Counted from the first letter of the stretch, positions 1 through 14,400 are shown. The stretch is DNA of 64,000 bases from Ceratodon purpureus (GCA_014871385.1 CM026425.1:4018752-4082751), one strand, 5' to 3'. Translations and numbers: made by a program. The notes: generated by a model from the letters alone, not told the origin.

Positions 1-584
1 TCATATCGGATGGCGAAACTTGCTGGTTTGATATGGACAAGAGTTGGACTGTATATCCTTCGAAGGATTAGTACAGTGAAGTCTAGTGGGGTGTTCGAAT
101 ACAATTCTTAAGATTTGGTCATTCATTGGATCTAGATACGAGTATTCCAGCATGATGGTTTTAGATAATATAGATGATTCTAGAAATAAGAAAAGAAAAA
201 CCAACTAAAAGAAATGGTCTTAAAAGTCCGTGGAATATTTCAGAGTTCGTGTACAATAATGGAGTAGCCGAAACCAAGATGTACACCAAGTGAAGAATAG
301 GTAACATGCCTATGCAAATGTGGGATTTTGAATGAGTAAAATATAAATAACAGCACAATATTACATTTGAGCCTTTCTTTTGTAACAGTTCATTCTTCAT
401 ATTATATTTTGAACATTACAGTTGTGACATTTCATCCTTTACAAACACGGAGACAAATTGGACATGAGAATTATAACAAGTTTAGGTTCAGGGAAGTAGA
501 GTAGACGAAGGATTACCCAATGAACTCCAATTAAATCAAATCAAATCAAATGAAAACAACAATAGACCGAAGCCTCCTTCAACC
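1..584. other. Non-coding flank downstream of the ParB-methylase gene
   Basis: AT-rich sequence 3' of the stop codon of the minus-strand gene that ends at 585. The open frames here are short and low in complexity, with no splice context or recognisable domain. The part next to 585 should hold that gene's 3' UTR. I see no clear AATAAA on the minus strand. Confidence 0.5.
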
Positions 585-3500
585 TCACAACATGCTACAG
601 TCACTACTTTCACTCTCAGAACTAGATGACTCCGTATCTCCTTCTACCGCCTCGTCATCGACAAATTGAAGGGCCCTGGGATCAAAAGTAGTTGGCCGAC
701 TAGGAACATATGTAATGGCTCCAGATTGAAACGCCTGTGCTAAGCCCTCTGCGTAGTCCGGAAGTATGAAAGGCTGAATCGGGCTGGATTGAAGACGCCA
801 CGATGGAGTGGACACTGCTCTTGGCACACGTGGCGGTGATGCAGAAACTACTCTGCAATAGAGAACCGATTGTGGTTAGATCTTGTACGTAGAGGTGGAA
901 AGAGAAGTACTGATTGGATAATTGAACGTAGAATAGAAGACGTACACCACTTGTCAGGTCTTGCTCTCTTTGGAGGCGCTTCGCCTGTTGCTGCCGGCCT
1001 TGGATGTTTAGGAGGGCCCATGGCGGATGGTTTGAGAAGGGCGTTGAATATGGCTTCGTCCTCCTCAAAAGCGAGAATGTGACGACCAACAGCCTGGGCG
1101 GCCTTGATGGAGGCCCCTGAAACTCGAAGAGAAACAAAGAAATGAGAAACTTTGGAAAGAACGAGAGGAAAAATGAAGCAGAGATATGTAAGAGATATAC
1201 CTGTCCCAGCATTCCAGTCAAGGACTATGTCGCCGGGCTTGGACAGCTCCTCAATGATGTTCTGCATCATCTCAGGGGATTTCTCCCTTGGGCCTCTCCA
1301 CGGCACCTCCCCATTCATGAGCTGAGATTCGGCATCGGTGAAGTTGAAAATGGCATCACTCTCGGTAATGTTGAGGAGCCCATGTATCAGGTCTTCCTTC
1401 TTCGTCTGGAAGGAGAAAGTACTGCCACTACGAACGTAGACGCGAATCCAGAACCGCATAGTCTGCAGTCAAGCAGAAGTAGTGAGTAAAATTAAGCGGA
1501 AGGGTTATCAGTAAGCGAAGAGAAGGGCATGTTTAGGAAAAGTACCAAGTTCTCGGGGTTCGTAGGAGAAGTCAGGCCGAGTACATTGACACCCCACCAG
1601 TCCTTGAACAGCACGTATCCACCACCAGCAGCTTCTACCTCGATATCCTCAGCCAGCTTCTGATCAGTGTTGTAGATGAGGCAGATGGCACCATCTTTCT
1701 GCAAGAAATCATCTGCAAAATGGAAGATGTCGTACAAATAATCCTTGTAGCGAGAGTTCCAAGGCGGAATACTCGTGGGGGGAACGGAAACGGATGGGAC
1801 GGGAAGATTCTCAGGGATGTCGGCAATGATCAAGTCGACTCCCAGATGGTCCTCTTGTTTGCACCGGTCCCCAACTATGTTTTCGCGGCCTGCTCCAAAC
1901 TTGAGGAAACAAGAAAGCAGAGTTAGTAACTACATAGCGAGTAGAGGTGGCAGAATCCATTAATGTCAAAATATAGGAACAAACCTTGCGAATGAAGTCT
2001 TGAGTCTTGATCCAATCCGGGTCGCCACCTTTTCTCTCCTGTCTCCTATTTCGCCGTAACATGGAATCCACAGATGAGTTGAAGACGGAAACATGTGTGG
2101 AAATCGAAGCTCCGGCGGAAGAAGTTGGTTGAGGATATAGTTTGGCCTTCCTCTGCTGAAGGAGACCTCTGGTGATCTCCGAAGCACTGATCGATGAAGG
2201 AGCCGGCGAAGAAGCTGGAGAAGGGTTCGTAACGACAATACCCGGAGAGGGCTGTGGTGCCTTCTCAGGTGGCGCGGAAGACTCCGCACCAGTTTGCTGT
2301 GATGCCTCTGACCGAGAACCCAGAGATTTCAGTCGTCTTCCTCTCCCTCTCTTCGGTGGAGGAGCAGAAGACTGATCCTGATCTCCTTCAGGACGTTCTG
2401 CATCATCCACGGAGTCCTCCACGACAACCGCACCTCCATCGTGCAGCATCTTGACTTCCGCCTCGGAGTCAATAGTGAAACCACCAATACAATCAAGATA
2501 CCAGCATCCAGCGTCCAGGTGAGCAGCTTTGTACCTTTTTATCTGCTGGGGAGAATAGATACACTGGTCCGAGGTTGTCTGCGTCCAAAGCTTGAAGTAC
2601 ATGGGGAGTTGCTGAACGCTGATGGCCCCCTTCAAAAGAAGCTCTCGCTTGAAGTACCTATGGGAAGACACAAAGGAGGTAAGTATAAGAAACAATTACA
2701 ATGACAACTATGAAATGGAAATGTGATTAAGTTTGGTAATGTACCGGTAAATAACCCGCTTGACAACTTGAGCGGTTCCAGGGAATTTAGCGAAGTTGGA
2801 CTTCTTGTCGAAGTGCTTCTCAGCTTTTTTTCCAATGAACGTAGGGAAGGCCTTGTCCCACAAGAGAATACGTGAACTTTCGACAAAATCGCCCGGTTGT
2901 TGGACATCAGGAAATGCCATCCAATTGATATCGAGGTTCTCAGACTTGAATATGTTCTCGACTTCGTGGATGACGGCTTCCTCCAACTGTAATACAAAAT
3001 TCATATAAGTAGCAACGAAGAAGGAATACAGTAAAAAAATAAAGGAACAAGGAATTGGAAAGAATTTTTTATTGAAAATTACCCCAGCCCAGAATGAAGC
3101 TTTGTTCAACCATGGGTCGAATTCGGTGTCTTTGAATTCAGATGGCAGAAATCTGTAAGACGTTCGAGCACTTGGGGATGAGTTCCACCACTTCAACCAA
3201 CGAGCCTTGTATTTGGGCTCAACGGCCGCTGGAACAACCTTCTGAAGCTTATCGACTGACATCTCAGGCTTATTGTTGAGACTGAAATGGCGATTAATCT
3301 GCAAGAAGCACGGCAGTTTAAAAAAGATAAATACAGAAATTAATGAAGTCATACGAAATTGTGAATTGAACAATGATCAGTGAGTCACCTCATTGAGGAA
3401 GTCGTCACCATTCTTGGGATTTGCAATGGCCAAGTACTTGGTAAAGTCCTTCTTCTTGATGGCTTCGACCATTCTCTCTGATGCCTCATTCATGACATCC

Positions 3501-5328
3501 CAAACTGCACTTGCAGACTGCTCATCCTCGGGTGTCTTCATGCGGTAGGCATTTGCTGCTTCATCGGAGGCCGCTGCGAGTTCCCGCTGTAGAAAGATAA
3601 TTCAGACTTAGGAAATTCCATGAGTATTTAAGATCAAGAAGCAAATAGAGAGAAGAGGTAGGACTTACTCGGTACAGAAATGCGATGAAAACTTTAGTTG
3701 TCAAGGGAAACCAGGAGGGATTAGGTGGCTTGTTCTTCAAACATGCGTCATACTCTTCAGGACTCAGGAGGTCTTTGAATTCCTCAAGCTTCATCATTCC
3801 AAAAGAGCGGATTCGAAATAGTTTTGCAGGGAGATTACTCTTGACGTGGTCATTCTCAGTCGACCTGAAAAGAAACCAAAATACGTATGATGAATAAAAA
3901 AGATGAGATAAAGTAAGAAATGAAAAACAGGAGAAAAGAAACAAGTACTTACCAGTTGATGTCATGCATTGCGTGAAGAAGATTGCCAACATGGCCACGG
4001 GGATCGAGTACTATGCAGTTCACAGATATGTGCCATGACGGGTCGTCTGCATGATGCTTGTTGATATGACGAAGCCATGCTGAGAGGCGATGGTTACCTT
4101 CCCAGACAAAAAACATCTTCCCCGAGAATTGCGACCAGTCCTCGTCATTTAGAAGCTCAGATTCAAATGCATCATTCGCGTCCCTCCACAATGGGCTCCA
4201 TTTAGCCATGACTTCATCCGTAACAACTCGTGTCTGCTCTTCGTTGTTGTACATGGAGACGTACATGACGCGGTCGCCATCTCTATACCCCTTGACGAAC
4301 TCCCGCTCCAAATGCTGCACACCCACTTCGCCCACTGGTCTGACCTTTGCCATTGGGATCATCCTGCACAGAGGCACCGACATTCGGGACTTCTGCGATG
4401 GCTTGATCCTGAGCTTGTTGATGACGGCGTTGGTGTTCACCTTGAATTTGGTTTGATGTTCCAATTCCCCTTCTGTGGCAGTCTTCAAGTTTAACGGACA
4501 AGATGGTTTCACCAACACATCTTGTGTTTGCGTAACCTGCCAGAAGGTACGCAAATTAGGAGAACAATCACAATCGAAGAAAGTCATGCAAAGTTGACAA
4601 GTATGTAAAAGAAAGTAACAATATATCTTCATACTGTCATCTCTCTTTTAACAACTCAATCATCATCTGTGATTGATATAACTATCTACGTGAGGATCGA
4701 CTATAGTACTCCTTAGACTGCCTACAGTTCCAGTGACGGCGCCTCCTCCAAAATCGCCTGGTCTGTTGGACAGGGCACGGCAGAATAGCCGGCAGAGCAA
4801 AGACCACATGGGCTGGCCTCCTGACTCTAATCGGCGAGGAAGGAGAGGGTGGAGACATCGGCGGGGAGCTCTGTGGAGGAGATGTGGGCATATAGCCCGG
4901 GGAGGTTGGCTCATACACAGGGGATGTAGGAATGTACACTGGAGAGGTAGGCATGTACACTGGCGAGGTAGGCATGTACTGTGGAGAGTGGACCTCGAGA
5001 GGTCCACTTTCCACACCTACAGGGTTGGCTACATCACAGGTACAGTAGTACTGATCAAATGAATCCGAAAGATCGGAAACATTGATCACAGAAATGGGGG
5101 AGGTGGCGGACATCTCAGGAGCATCGGATGATACCTAGAGTAGGAGAAATGAAGAGAGGATTAACTTCCATAATTAAAAGAGTAGGAAACAAAGAAGGGA
5201 AGAGGGCGAATAGAATTCAAAATCATGAACATAAAAATATAATATAAGTTCAAGATTGAATGAAATACCTCAGTCTCTGCTGGCGTCGGGTCTTGACGTT
5301 CGCTCCCAAGTTGATCTCCATCAGAGTC
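585..5328 (-). CDS. CTD-like heptads + ParB-like domain + beta-class DNA methyltransferase-like protein (3' exons)
   Basis: I read twelve exons: 5328-5269, 5134-about 4826, 4536-3953, 3864-3669, 3586-3389, 3298-3083, 2986-2745, 2657-1985, 1899-1546, 1462-1201, 1116-951 and 852-585. All junctions are GT-AG and in phase except the 3' end of the exon starting at 5134, whose donor is uncertain. Order of parts: acidic lead, five YxPTSPx heptads, a ParB-like domain (VGVQHLEREF, then WEGNHRLSAW), a helical region, a Pro/Ser-rich linker with an AT-hook-like KRGRGRR patch, and the methylase. The methylase shows motif IV (DLIIADIPEN) before motif I (PGDIVLDWNAGTG, then AAQAVGRHILAFEEDE). That order and the GR-I-E-DE context match beta-class N4/N6 DNA methyltransferases of bacteria and phages. 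The usual DPPY/SPPY is DIPE here, so catalysis is doubtful. Fusions of ParB and methylase are known from phages and mobile elements. Product and function are not known to me. With the two upstream exons the protein would be about 1,440 aa. Confidence 0.75.
4874..4978 (-). other. Five tandem RNA Pol II CTD-like heptads (coding)
   Basis: Within the exon starting at 5134 the reading frame encodes five consecutive heptads: YMPTSPV, YMPTSPV, YIPTSPV, YEPTSPG and YMPTSPP. The Pol II CTD consensus is YSPTSPS. Tyr1, Pro3, Thr4, Ser5 and Pro6 are invariant, while Ser2 and Ser7 are replaced. A run of SPP and SPSSP follows. The codons vary between repeats, which suggests the repeat is kept at protein level. 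Confidence 0.85.
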
Positions 5329-5470
5329 CTTAATCGCAAACAATGTTACAATTATTAGGATAAATCATCAACTTTGAATAAAAAAACCAGAACCTCAAGA
5401 AGCCTTTCTGAAAAAACTATGAAACACATCAAAGTATCAAGACATCTCATGAAGACGTTGTGAGCATAAT
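5329..5470. other. Short intron segment between exon 5328-5269 and the satellite array
   Basis: A T-rich tract (minus strand) leads to an AG acceptor at 5331-5329, immediately before the 20-codon exon. The segment then runs into a degenerate half monomer of the array at about 5471. I see no other feature. Confidence 0.4.
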
Positions 5471-8400
5471 TAGGCTTGCGGATTTTTAATTTTTGAAAAT
5501 GAAAAAACATTAAAGTAAATCCTTAAAAAACCGCACTGAAGTTCCCATATTTATTAATATCATGTGAGCAGAAGTGCATTCCCATTTAACAAAATGGCGG
5601 CAAAGAAAAGGAAAAAAAAAACCATTGAAAAATCCCGAAATTTAATACCCCTCCCCCGGCCTACTGTCGTCAACGACAGTAGGCTTGCGGATTTTTTCTT
5701 CTTCAAAATTAAAAAAAAAAACAAAAAAAAAACCAAATAAACTTTATAATGTTCACATTGTAAATCTTATAATGTGAGCAACCATGCCATCACATTGAAT
5801 AAATGAACTCAAATGAAATAAAAAAAAAAAACATTGCAAAATCCCCAAATTCAATATTCCTCCCCCGGCCTACTGTCGTCAACGACAGTAGGCTTGCGGA
5901 TTTTTTCTTTTTGAAAATTAAAAAAAAAAACAAAAAAAAAACCAAAAAAACTCAATAATGTTCACATTGTAATTCATATAATGTGAGCAACCATGCCATC
6001 ACATTCCACTAAATGAATTGAAATGAAATAAAAATATAAAACATTGCAAAATCCCCAAATTCAATATTCCTCCCCCGGCCTACTGTCGTCAACGACAGTA
6101 GGCTTGCGGATTTTTTCTTCTTCAAAATTAAAAAAAAAAACAAAAAAAAAACCAAATAAACTTTTTCATGTTCACATTGTAAATCTTATAATGTGAGCAA
6201 CCATGCCATCACATTCCACAAAATGAATTCAAATGAAATAAAAAAAATAAAACATTGCAAAATCCCCAAATTCAATATTCCTCCCCCGGCCTACTGTCGT
6301 CAACGACAGTAGGCTTGCGGATTTTTTCTTCTTCAAAATTAAAAAAAAAAACAAAAAAAAAACCAAATAAACATTTTCATGTTCACATTGTAAATCTTAT
6401 AATGTGAGCAACCATGCCATCACATTCCACAAAATGAATTCAAATGAAATAAAAAAAATAAAACATTGCAAAATCCCCAAATTCAATATTCCTCCCCCGG
6501 CCTACTGTCGTCAACGACAGTAGGCTTGCGGATTTTTTCTTCTTCAAAATTAAAAAAAAAAAAAAAAAAAAAACCAAATAAACTTTTTCATGTTCACATT
6601 GTAAATCTTATAATGTGAGCAACCATGCCATCACATTCCACAAAATGAATTCAAATGAAATAAAAAAAAAAAAATATTGCCAAATCCCCAAATTCAATAT
6701 TCCTCCCCCGGCCTACTGTCGTCAACGACAGTAGGCTTGCGGATTTTTTCTTTTTGAAAATTTAAAAAAAATACCAAAAAAAATCCATAAAAAAACTCAA
6801 TGAACTTATATTTAAATTCATATAATGTGAGCAACCATGCCATCACATTGCACAAAATGAATTCAAATATAATAAAAAAAAAAAACATTGCAAAATCCCC
6901 AAATTCAAGATTCCTCCCCCGGCCTACTGTCGTCAACGACAGTAGGCTTGCGGATTTTTTCTTTTTGAAAATTTAAAAAAAATACCAAAAAAAATCCATA
7001 AAAAAACTCAATGAACTTATATTTAAATTCATATAATGTGAGCAACCATGCCATCACATTGCACAAAATGAATTCAAATGAAATAAAAAAAAAAAAACAT
7101 TGCAAAATCCCCAAATTCAATATTCCTCCCCCGGCCTACTGTCGTCAACGACAGTAGGCTTGCGGATTTTTTTTTTTTGAAAATTAAATATAAAAACAAA
7201 AAAAAAACCAAATAAACTTTATAATGTTCACATTGTAAATTTTATAATGTGAGCAACCATGCCATCACATTCCACAAAATGAATTCAAATGAAATAAAAA
7301 AAAAAAAACATTGCAAAATCCCCAAATTCAATATTCCTCCCCCGGCCTACTGTCGTCAACGACAGTAGGCTTGCGGATTTTTTTTTTTTGAAAATTAAAT
7401 ATAAAAACAAAAAAAAAACCAAATAAACTTTATAATGTTCACATTGTAAATTTTATAATGTGAGCAACCATGCCATCACATTCCACAAAATGAATTCAAA
7501 TGAAATAAAAAAAAAAAAACATTGCAAAATCCCCAAATTCAATATTCCTCCCCCGGCCTACTGTCGTCAACGACAGTAGGCTTGCGGATTTTTTCTTTTT
7601 GAAAATTAAAAAAAAAAAACAAAAAAAAAACCAAAAAAACTCAATAATGTTCACATTGTAATTCATATAATGTGAGCAACCATGCCATCACATTCCACTA
7701 AATGAATTGAAATGAAATAAAAATATAAAACATTGCAAAATCCCCAAATTCAATATTCCTCCCCCGGCCTACTGTCGTCAACGACAGTAGGCTTGCGGAT
7801 TTTTTCTTCTTCAAAATTAAAAAAAAAAACAAAAAAAAAAACCAAATAAACTTTTTCATGTTCACATTGTAAATCTTATAATGTGAGCAACCATGCCATC
7901 ACATTCCACAAAATGAATTCAAATGAAATAAAAAAAATAAAACATTGCAAAATCCCCAAATTCAATATTCCTCCCCCGGCCTACTGTCGTCAACGACAGT
8001 AGGCTTGCGGATTTTTTCTTCTTCAAAATTAAAAAAAAAAACAAAAAAAAAACCAAATAAACTTTTTCATGTTCACATTGTAAATCTTATAATGTGAGCA
8101 ACCATGCCATCACATTCCACAAAATGAATTCAAATGAAATAAAAAAAATAAAACATTGCAAAATCCCCAAATTCAATATTCCTCCCCCGGCCTACTGTCG
8201 TCAACGACAGTAGGCTTGCGGATTTTTTCTTCTTCAAAATTAAAAAAAAAAAAAAAAAAAAAAACCAAATAAACTTTTTCATGTTCACATTGTAAATCTT
8301 ATAATGTGAGCAACCATGCCATCACATTCCACAAAATGAATTCAAATGAAATAAAAAAAAAAAAACATTGCCAAATCCCCAAATTCAATATTCCTCCCCC

Positions 8401-11400
8401 GGCCTACTGTCGTCAACGACAGGCTTGCGGATTTTTTCTTTTTGAAAATTTAAAAAAAATACCAAAAAAAATCCATAAAAAAACTCAATGAACTTATATT
8501 TAAATTCATATAATGTGAGCAACCATGCCATCACATTGCACAAAATGAATTCAAATATAATAAAAAAAAAAAACATTGCAAAATCCCCAAATTCAATATT
8601 CCTCCCCCGGCCTACTGTCGTCAACGACAGTAGGCTTGCGGATTTTTTCTTTTTGAAAATTTAAAAAAAATACCAAAAAAAATCCATAAAAAAACTCAAT
8701 GAACTTATATTTAAATTCATATAATGTGAGCAACCATGCCATCACATTGCACAAAATGAATTCAAATGAAATAAAAAAAAAAAACATTGCAAAATCCCCA
8801 AATTCAATATTCCTCCCCCGGCCTACTGTCGTCAACGACAGTAGGCTTGCGGATTTTTTTTTTTTGAAAATTAAATATAAAAACAAAAAAAAAACCAAAT
8901 AAACTTTATAATGTTCACATTGTAAATTTTATAATGTGAGCAACCATGCCATCACATTCCACAAAATGAATTCAAATGAAATAAAAAAAAAAAAATATTG
9001 CCAAATCCCCAAATTCAATATTCCTCCCCCGGCCTACTGTCGTCAACGACAGTAGGCTTGCGGATTTTTTCTTTTTGAAAATTTAAAAAAAATACCAAAA
9101 AAAATCCATAAAAAAACTCAATGAACTTATATTTAAATTCATATAATGTGAGCAACCATGCCATCACATTGCACAAAATGAATTCAAATGAAATAAAAAA
9201 AAAAAAATATTGCCAAATCCCCAAATTCAATATTCCTCCCCCGGCCTACTGTCGTCAACGACAGTAGGCTTGCGGATTTTTTCTTTTTGAAAATTTAAAA
9301 AAAATACCAAAAAAAATCCATAAAAAAACTCAATGAACTTATATTTAAATTCATATAATGTGAGCAACCATGCCATCACATTGCACAAAATGAATTCAAA
9401 TGAAATAAAAAAAAAAAAACATTGCAAAATCCCCAAATTCAATATTCCTCCCCCGGCCTACTGTCGTCAACGACAGTAGGCTTGCGGATTTTTTTTTTTT
9501 GAAAATTAAATATAAAAACAAAAAAAAAACCAAATAAACTTTATAATGTTCACATTGTAAATTTTATAATGTGAGCAACCATGCCATCACATTCCACAAA
9601 ATGAATTCAAATGAAATAAAAAAAAAAAAACATTGCAAAATCCCCAAATTCAATATTCCTCCCCCGGCCTACTGTCGTCAACGACAGTAGGCTTGCGGAT
9701 TTTTTTTTTTTGAAAATTAAATATAAAAACAAAAAAAAAACCAAATAAACTTTATAATGTTCACATTGTAAATTTTATAATGTGAGCAACCATGCCATCA
9801 CATTCCACAAAATGAATTCAAATGAAATAAAAAAAAAAAAACATTGCAAAATCCCCAAATTCAATATTCCTCCCCCGGCCTACTGTCGTCAACGACAGTA
9901 GGCTTGCGGATTTTTTCTTTTTGAAAATTAAAAAAAAAAACAAAAAAAAAACCAAAAAAACTCAATAATGTTCACATTGTAATTCATATAATGTGAGCAA
10001 CCATGCCATCACATTCCACTAAATGAATTGAAATGAAATAAAAATATAAAACATTGCAAAATCCCCAAATTCAATATTCCTCCCCCGGCCTACTGTCGTC
10101 AACGACAGTAGGCTTGCGGATTTTTTCTTCTTCAAAATTAAAAAAAAAAACAAAAAAAAAAACCAAATAAACTTTTTCATGTTCACATTGTAAATCTTAT
10201 AATGTGAGCAACCATGCCATCACATTCCACAAAATGAATTCAAATGAAATAAAAAAAATAAAACATTGCAAAATCCCCAAATTCAATATTCCTCCCCCGG
10301 CCTACTGTCGTCAACGACAGTAGGCTTGCGGATTTTTTCTTCTTCAAAATTAAAAAAAAAAACAAAAAAAAAACCAAATAAACTTTTTCATGTTCACATT
10401 GTAAATCTTATAATGTGAGCAACCATGCCATCACATTCCACAAAATGAATTCAAATGAAATAAAAAAAATAAAACATTGCAAAATCCCCAAATTCAATAT
10501 TCCTCCCCCGGCCTACTGTCGTCAACGACAGTAGGCTTGCGGATTTTTTCTTCTTCAAAATTAAAAAAAAAAAAAAAAAAAAAAACCAAATAAACTTTTT
10601 CATGTTCACATTGTAAATCTTATAATGTGAGCAACCATGCCATCACATTCCACAAAATGAATTCAAATGAAATAAAAAAAAAAAAACATTGCCAAATCCC
10701 CAAATTCAATATTCCTCCCCCGGCCTACTGTCGTCAACGACAGTAGGCTTGCGGATTTTTTCTTTTTGAAAATTTAAAAAAAATACCAAAAAAAATCCAT
10801 AAAAAAACTCAATGAACTTATATTTAAATTCATATAATGTGAGCAACCATGCCATCACATTGCACAAAATGAATTCAAATATAATAAAAAAAAAAAACAT
10901 TGCAAAATCCCCAAATTCAATATTCCTCCCCCGGCCTACTGTCGTCAACGACAGTAGGCTTGCGGATTTTTTCTTTTTGAAAATTTAAAAAAAATACCAA
11001 AAAAAATCCATAAAAAAACTCAATGAACTTATATTTAAATTCATATAATGTGAGCAACCATGCCATCACATTGCACAAAATGAATTCAAATGAAATAAAA
11101 AAAAAAAACATTGCAAAATCCCCAAATTCAATATTCCTCCCCCGGCCTACTGTCGTCAACGACAGTAGGCTTGCGGATTTTTTTTTTTTGAAAATTAAAT
11201 ATAAAAACAAAAAAAAAAACCAAATAAACTTTATAATGTTCACATTGTAAATTTTATAATGTGAGCAACCATGCCATCACATTCCACAAAATGAATTCAA
11301 ATGAAATAAAAAAAAAAAAACATTGCAAAATCCCCAAATTCAATATTCCTCCCCCGGCCTACTGTCGTCAACGACAGTAGGCTTGCGGATTTTTTTTTTT

Positions 11401-14400
11401 TGAAAATTAAATATAAAAACAAAAAAAAAACCAAATAAACTTTATAATGTTCACATTGTAAATTTTATAATGTGAGCAACCATGCCATCACATTCCACAA
11501 AATGAATTCAAATGAAATAAAAAAAAAAAAACATTGCAAAATCCCCAAATTCAATATTCCTCCCCCGGCCTACTGTCGTCAACGACAGTAGGCTTGCGGA
11601 TTTTTTCTTTTTGAAAATTAAAAAAAAAAACAAAAAAAAAACCAAAAAAACTCAATAATGTTCACATTGTAATTCATATAATGTGAGCAACCATGCCATC
11701 ACATTCCACTAAATGAATTGAAATGAAATAAAAATATAAAACATTGCAAAATCCCCAAATTCAATATTCCTCCCCCGGCCTACTGTCGTCAACGACAGTA
11801 GGCTTGCGGATTTTTTCTTCTTCAAAATTAAAAAAAAAAACAAAAAAAAAAACCAAATAAACTTTTTCATGTTCACATTGTAAATCTTATAATGTGAGCA
11901 ACCATGCCATCACATTCCACAAAATGAATTCAAATGAAATAAAAAAAATAAAACATTGCAAAATCCCCAAATTCAATATTCCTCCCCCGGCCTACTGTCG
12001 TCAACGACAGTAGGCTTGCGGATTTTTTCTTCTTCAAAATTAAAAAAAAAAACAAAAAAAAAAACCAAATAAACATTTTCATGTTCACATTGTAAATCTT
12101 ATAATGTGAGCAACCATGCCATCACATTCCACAAAATGAATTCAAATGAAATAAAAAAAATAAAACATTGCAAAATCCCCAAATTCAATATTCCTCCCCC
12201 GGCCTACTGTCGTCAACGACAGTAGGCTTGCGGATTTTTTCTTCTTCAAAATTAAAAAAAAAAAAAAAAAAAAAAACCAAATAAACTTTTTCATGTTCAC
12301 ATTGTAAATCTTATAATGTGAGCAACCATGCCATCACATTCCACAAAATGAATTCAAATGAAATAAAAAAAAAAAAACATTGCCAAATCCCCAAATTCAA
12401 TATTCCTCCCCCGGCCTACTGTCGTCAACGACAGTAGGCTTGCGGATTTTTTCTTTTTGAAAATTTAAAAAAAATACCAAAAAAAATCCATAAAAAAACT
12501 CAATGAACTTATATTTAAATTCATATAATGTGAGCAACCATGCCATCACATTGCACAAAATGAATTCAAATATAATAAAAAAAAAAAACATTGCAAAATC
12601 CCCAAATTCAATATTCCTCCCCCGGCCTACTGTCGTCAACGACAGTAGGCTTGCGGATTTTTTCTTTTTGAAAATTTAAAAAAAATACCAAAAAAAATCC
12701 ATAAAAAAACTCAATGAACTTATATTTAAATTCATATAATGTGAGCAACCATGCCATCACATTGCACAAAATGAATTCAAATGAAATAAAAAAAAAAAAC
12801 ATTGCAAAATCCCCAAATTCAATATTCCTCCCCCGGCCTACTGTCGTCAACGACAGTAGGCTTGCGGATTTTTTTTTTTTGAAAATTAAATATAAAAACA
12901 AAAAAAAAACCAAATAAACTTTATAATGTTCACATTGTAAATTTTATAATGTGAGCAACCATGCCATCACATTCCACAAAATGAATTCAAATGAAATTAA
13001 AAAAAAAAAACATTGCAAAATCCCCAAATTCAATATTCCTCCCCCGGCCTACTGTCGTCAACGACAGTAGGCTTGCGGATTTTTTTTTTTTGAAAATTAA
13101 ATATAAAAACAAAAAAAAAAACCAAATAAACTTTATAATGTTCACATTGTAAATTTTATAATGTGAGCAACCATGCCATCACATTCCACAAAATGAATTC
13201 AAATGAAATAAAAAAAAAAAAACATTGCCAAATCCCCAAATTCAATATTCCTCCCCCGGCCTACTGTCGTCAACGACAGTAGGCTTGCGGATTTTTTCTT
13301 TTTGAAAATTAAAAAAAATACCAAAAAAAATCCATAAAAAAACTCAATGAACTTATATTTAAATTCATATAATGTGAGCAACCATGCCATCACATTGCAC
13401 AAAATGAATTCAAATATAATAAAAAAAAAAAACATTGCAAAATCCCCAAATTCAATATTCCTCCCCCGGCCTACTGTCGTCAACGACAGTAGGCTTGCGG
13501 ATTTTTTCTTTTTGAAAATTTAAAAAAAATACCAAAAAAAATCCATAAAAAAACTCAATGAACTTATATTTAAATTCATATAATGTGAGCAACCATGCCA
13601 TCACATTGCACAAAATGAATTCAAATGAAATAAAAAAAAAAAACATTGCAAAATCCCCAAATTCAATATTCCTCCCCCGGCCTACTGTCGTCAACGACAG
13701 TAGGCTTGCGGATTTTTTTTTTTTGAAAATTAAATATAAAAACAAAAAAAAAACCAAATAAACTTTATAATGTTCACATTGTAAATTTTATAATGTGAGC
13801 AACCATGCCATCACATTCCACAAAATGAATTCAAATGAAATAAAAAAAAAAAAACATTGCAAAATCCCCAAATTCAATATTCCTCCCCCGGCCTACTGTC
13901 GTCAACGACAGTAGGCTTGCGGATTTTTTTTTTTTGAAAATTAAATATAAAAACAAAAAAAAAAACCAAATAAACTTTATAATGTTCACATTGTAAATTT
14001 TATAATGTGAGCAACCATGCCATCACATTCCACAAAATGAATTCAAATGAAATAAAAAAAAAAAAACATTGCAAAATCCCCAAATTCAATATTCCTCCCC
14101 CGGCCTACTGTCGTCAACGACAGTAGGCTTGCGGATTTTTTCTTTTTGAAAATTAAAAAAAAAAACAAAAAAAAAACCAAAAAAACTCAATAATGTTCAC
14201 ATTGTAATTCATATAATGTGAGCAACCATGCCATCACATTCCACTAAATGAATTGAAATGAAATAAAAATATAAAACATTGCAAAATCCCCAAATTCAAT
14301 ATTCCTCCCCCGGCCTACTGTCGTCAACGACAGTAGGCTTGCGGATTTTTTCTTCTTCAAAATTAAAAAAAAAAACAAAAAAAAAACCAAATAAACTTTT

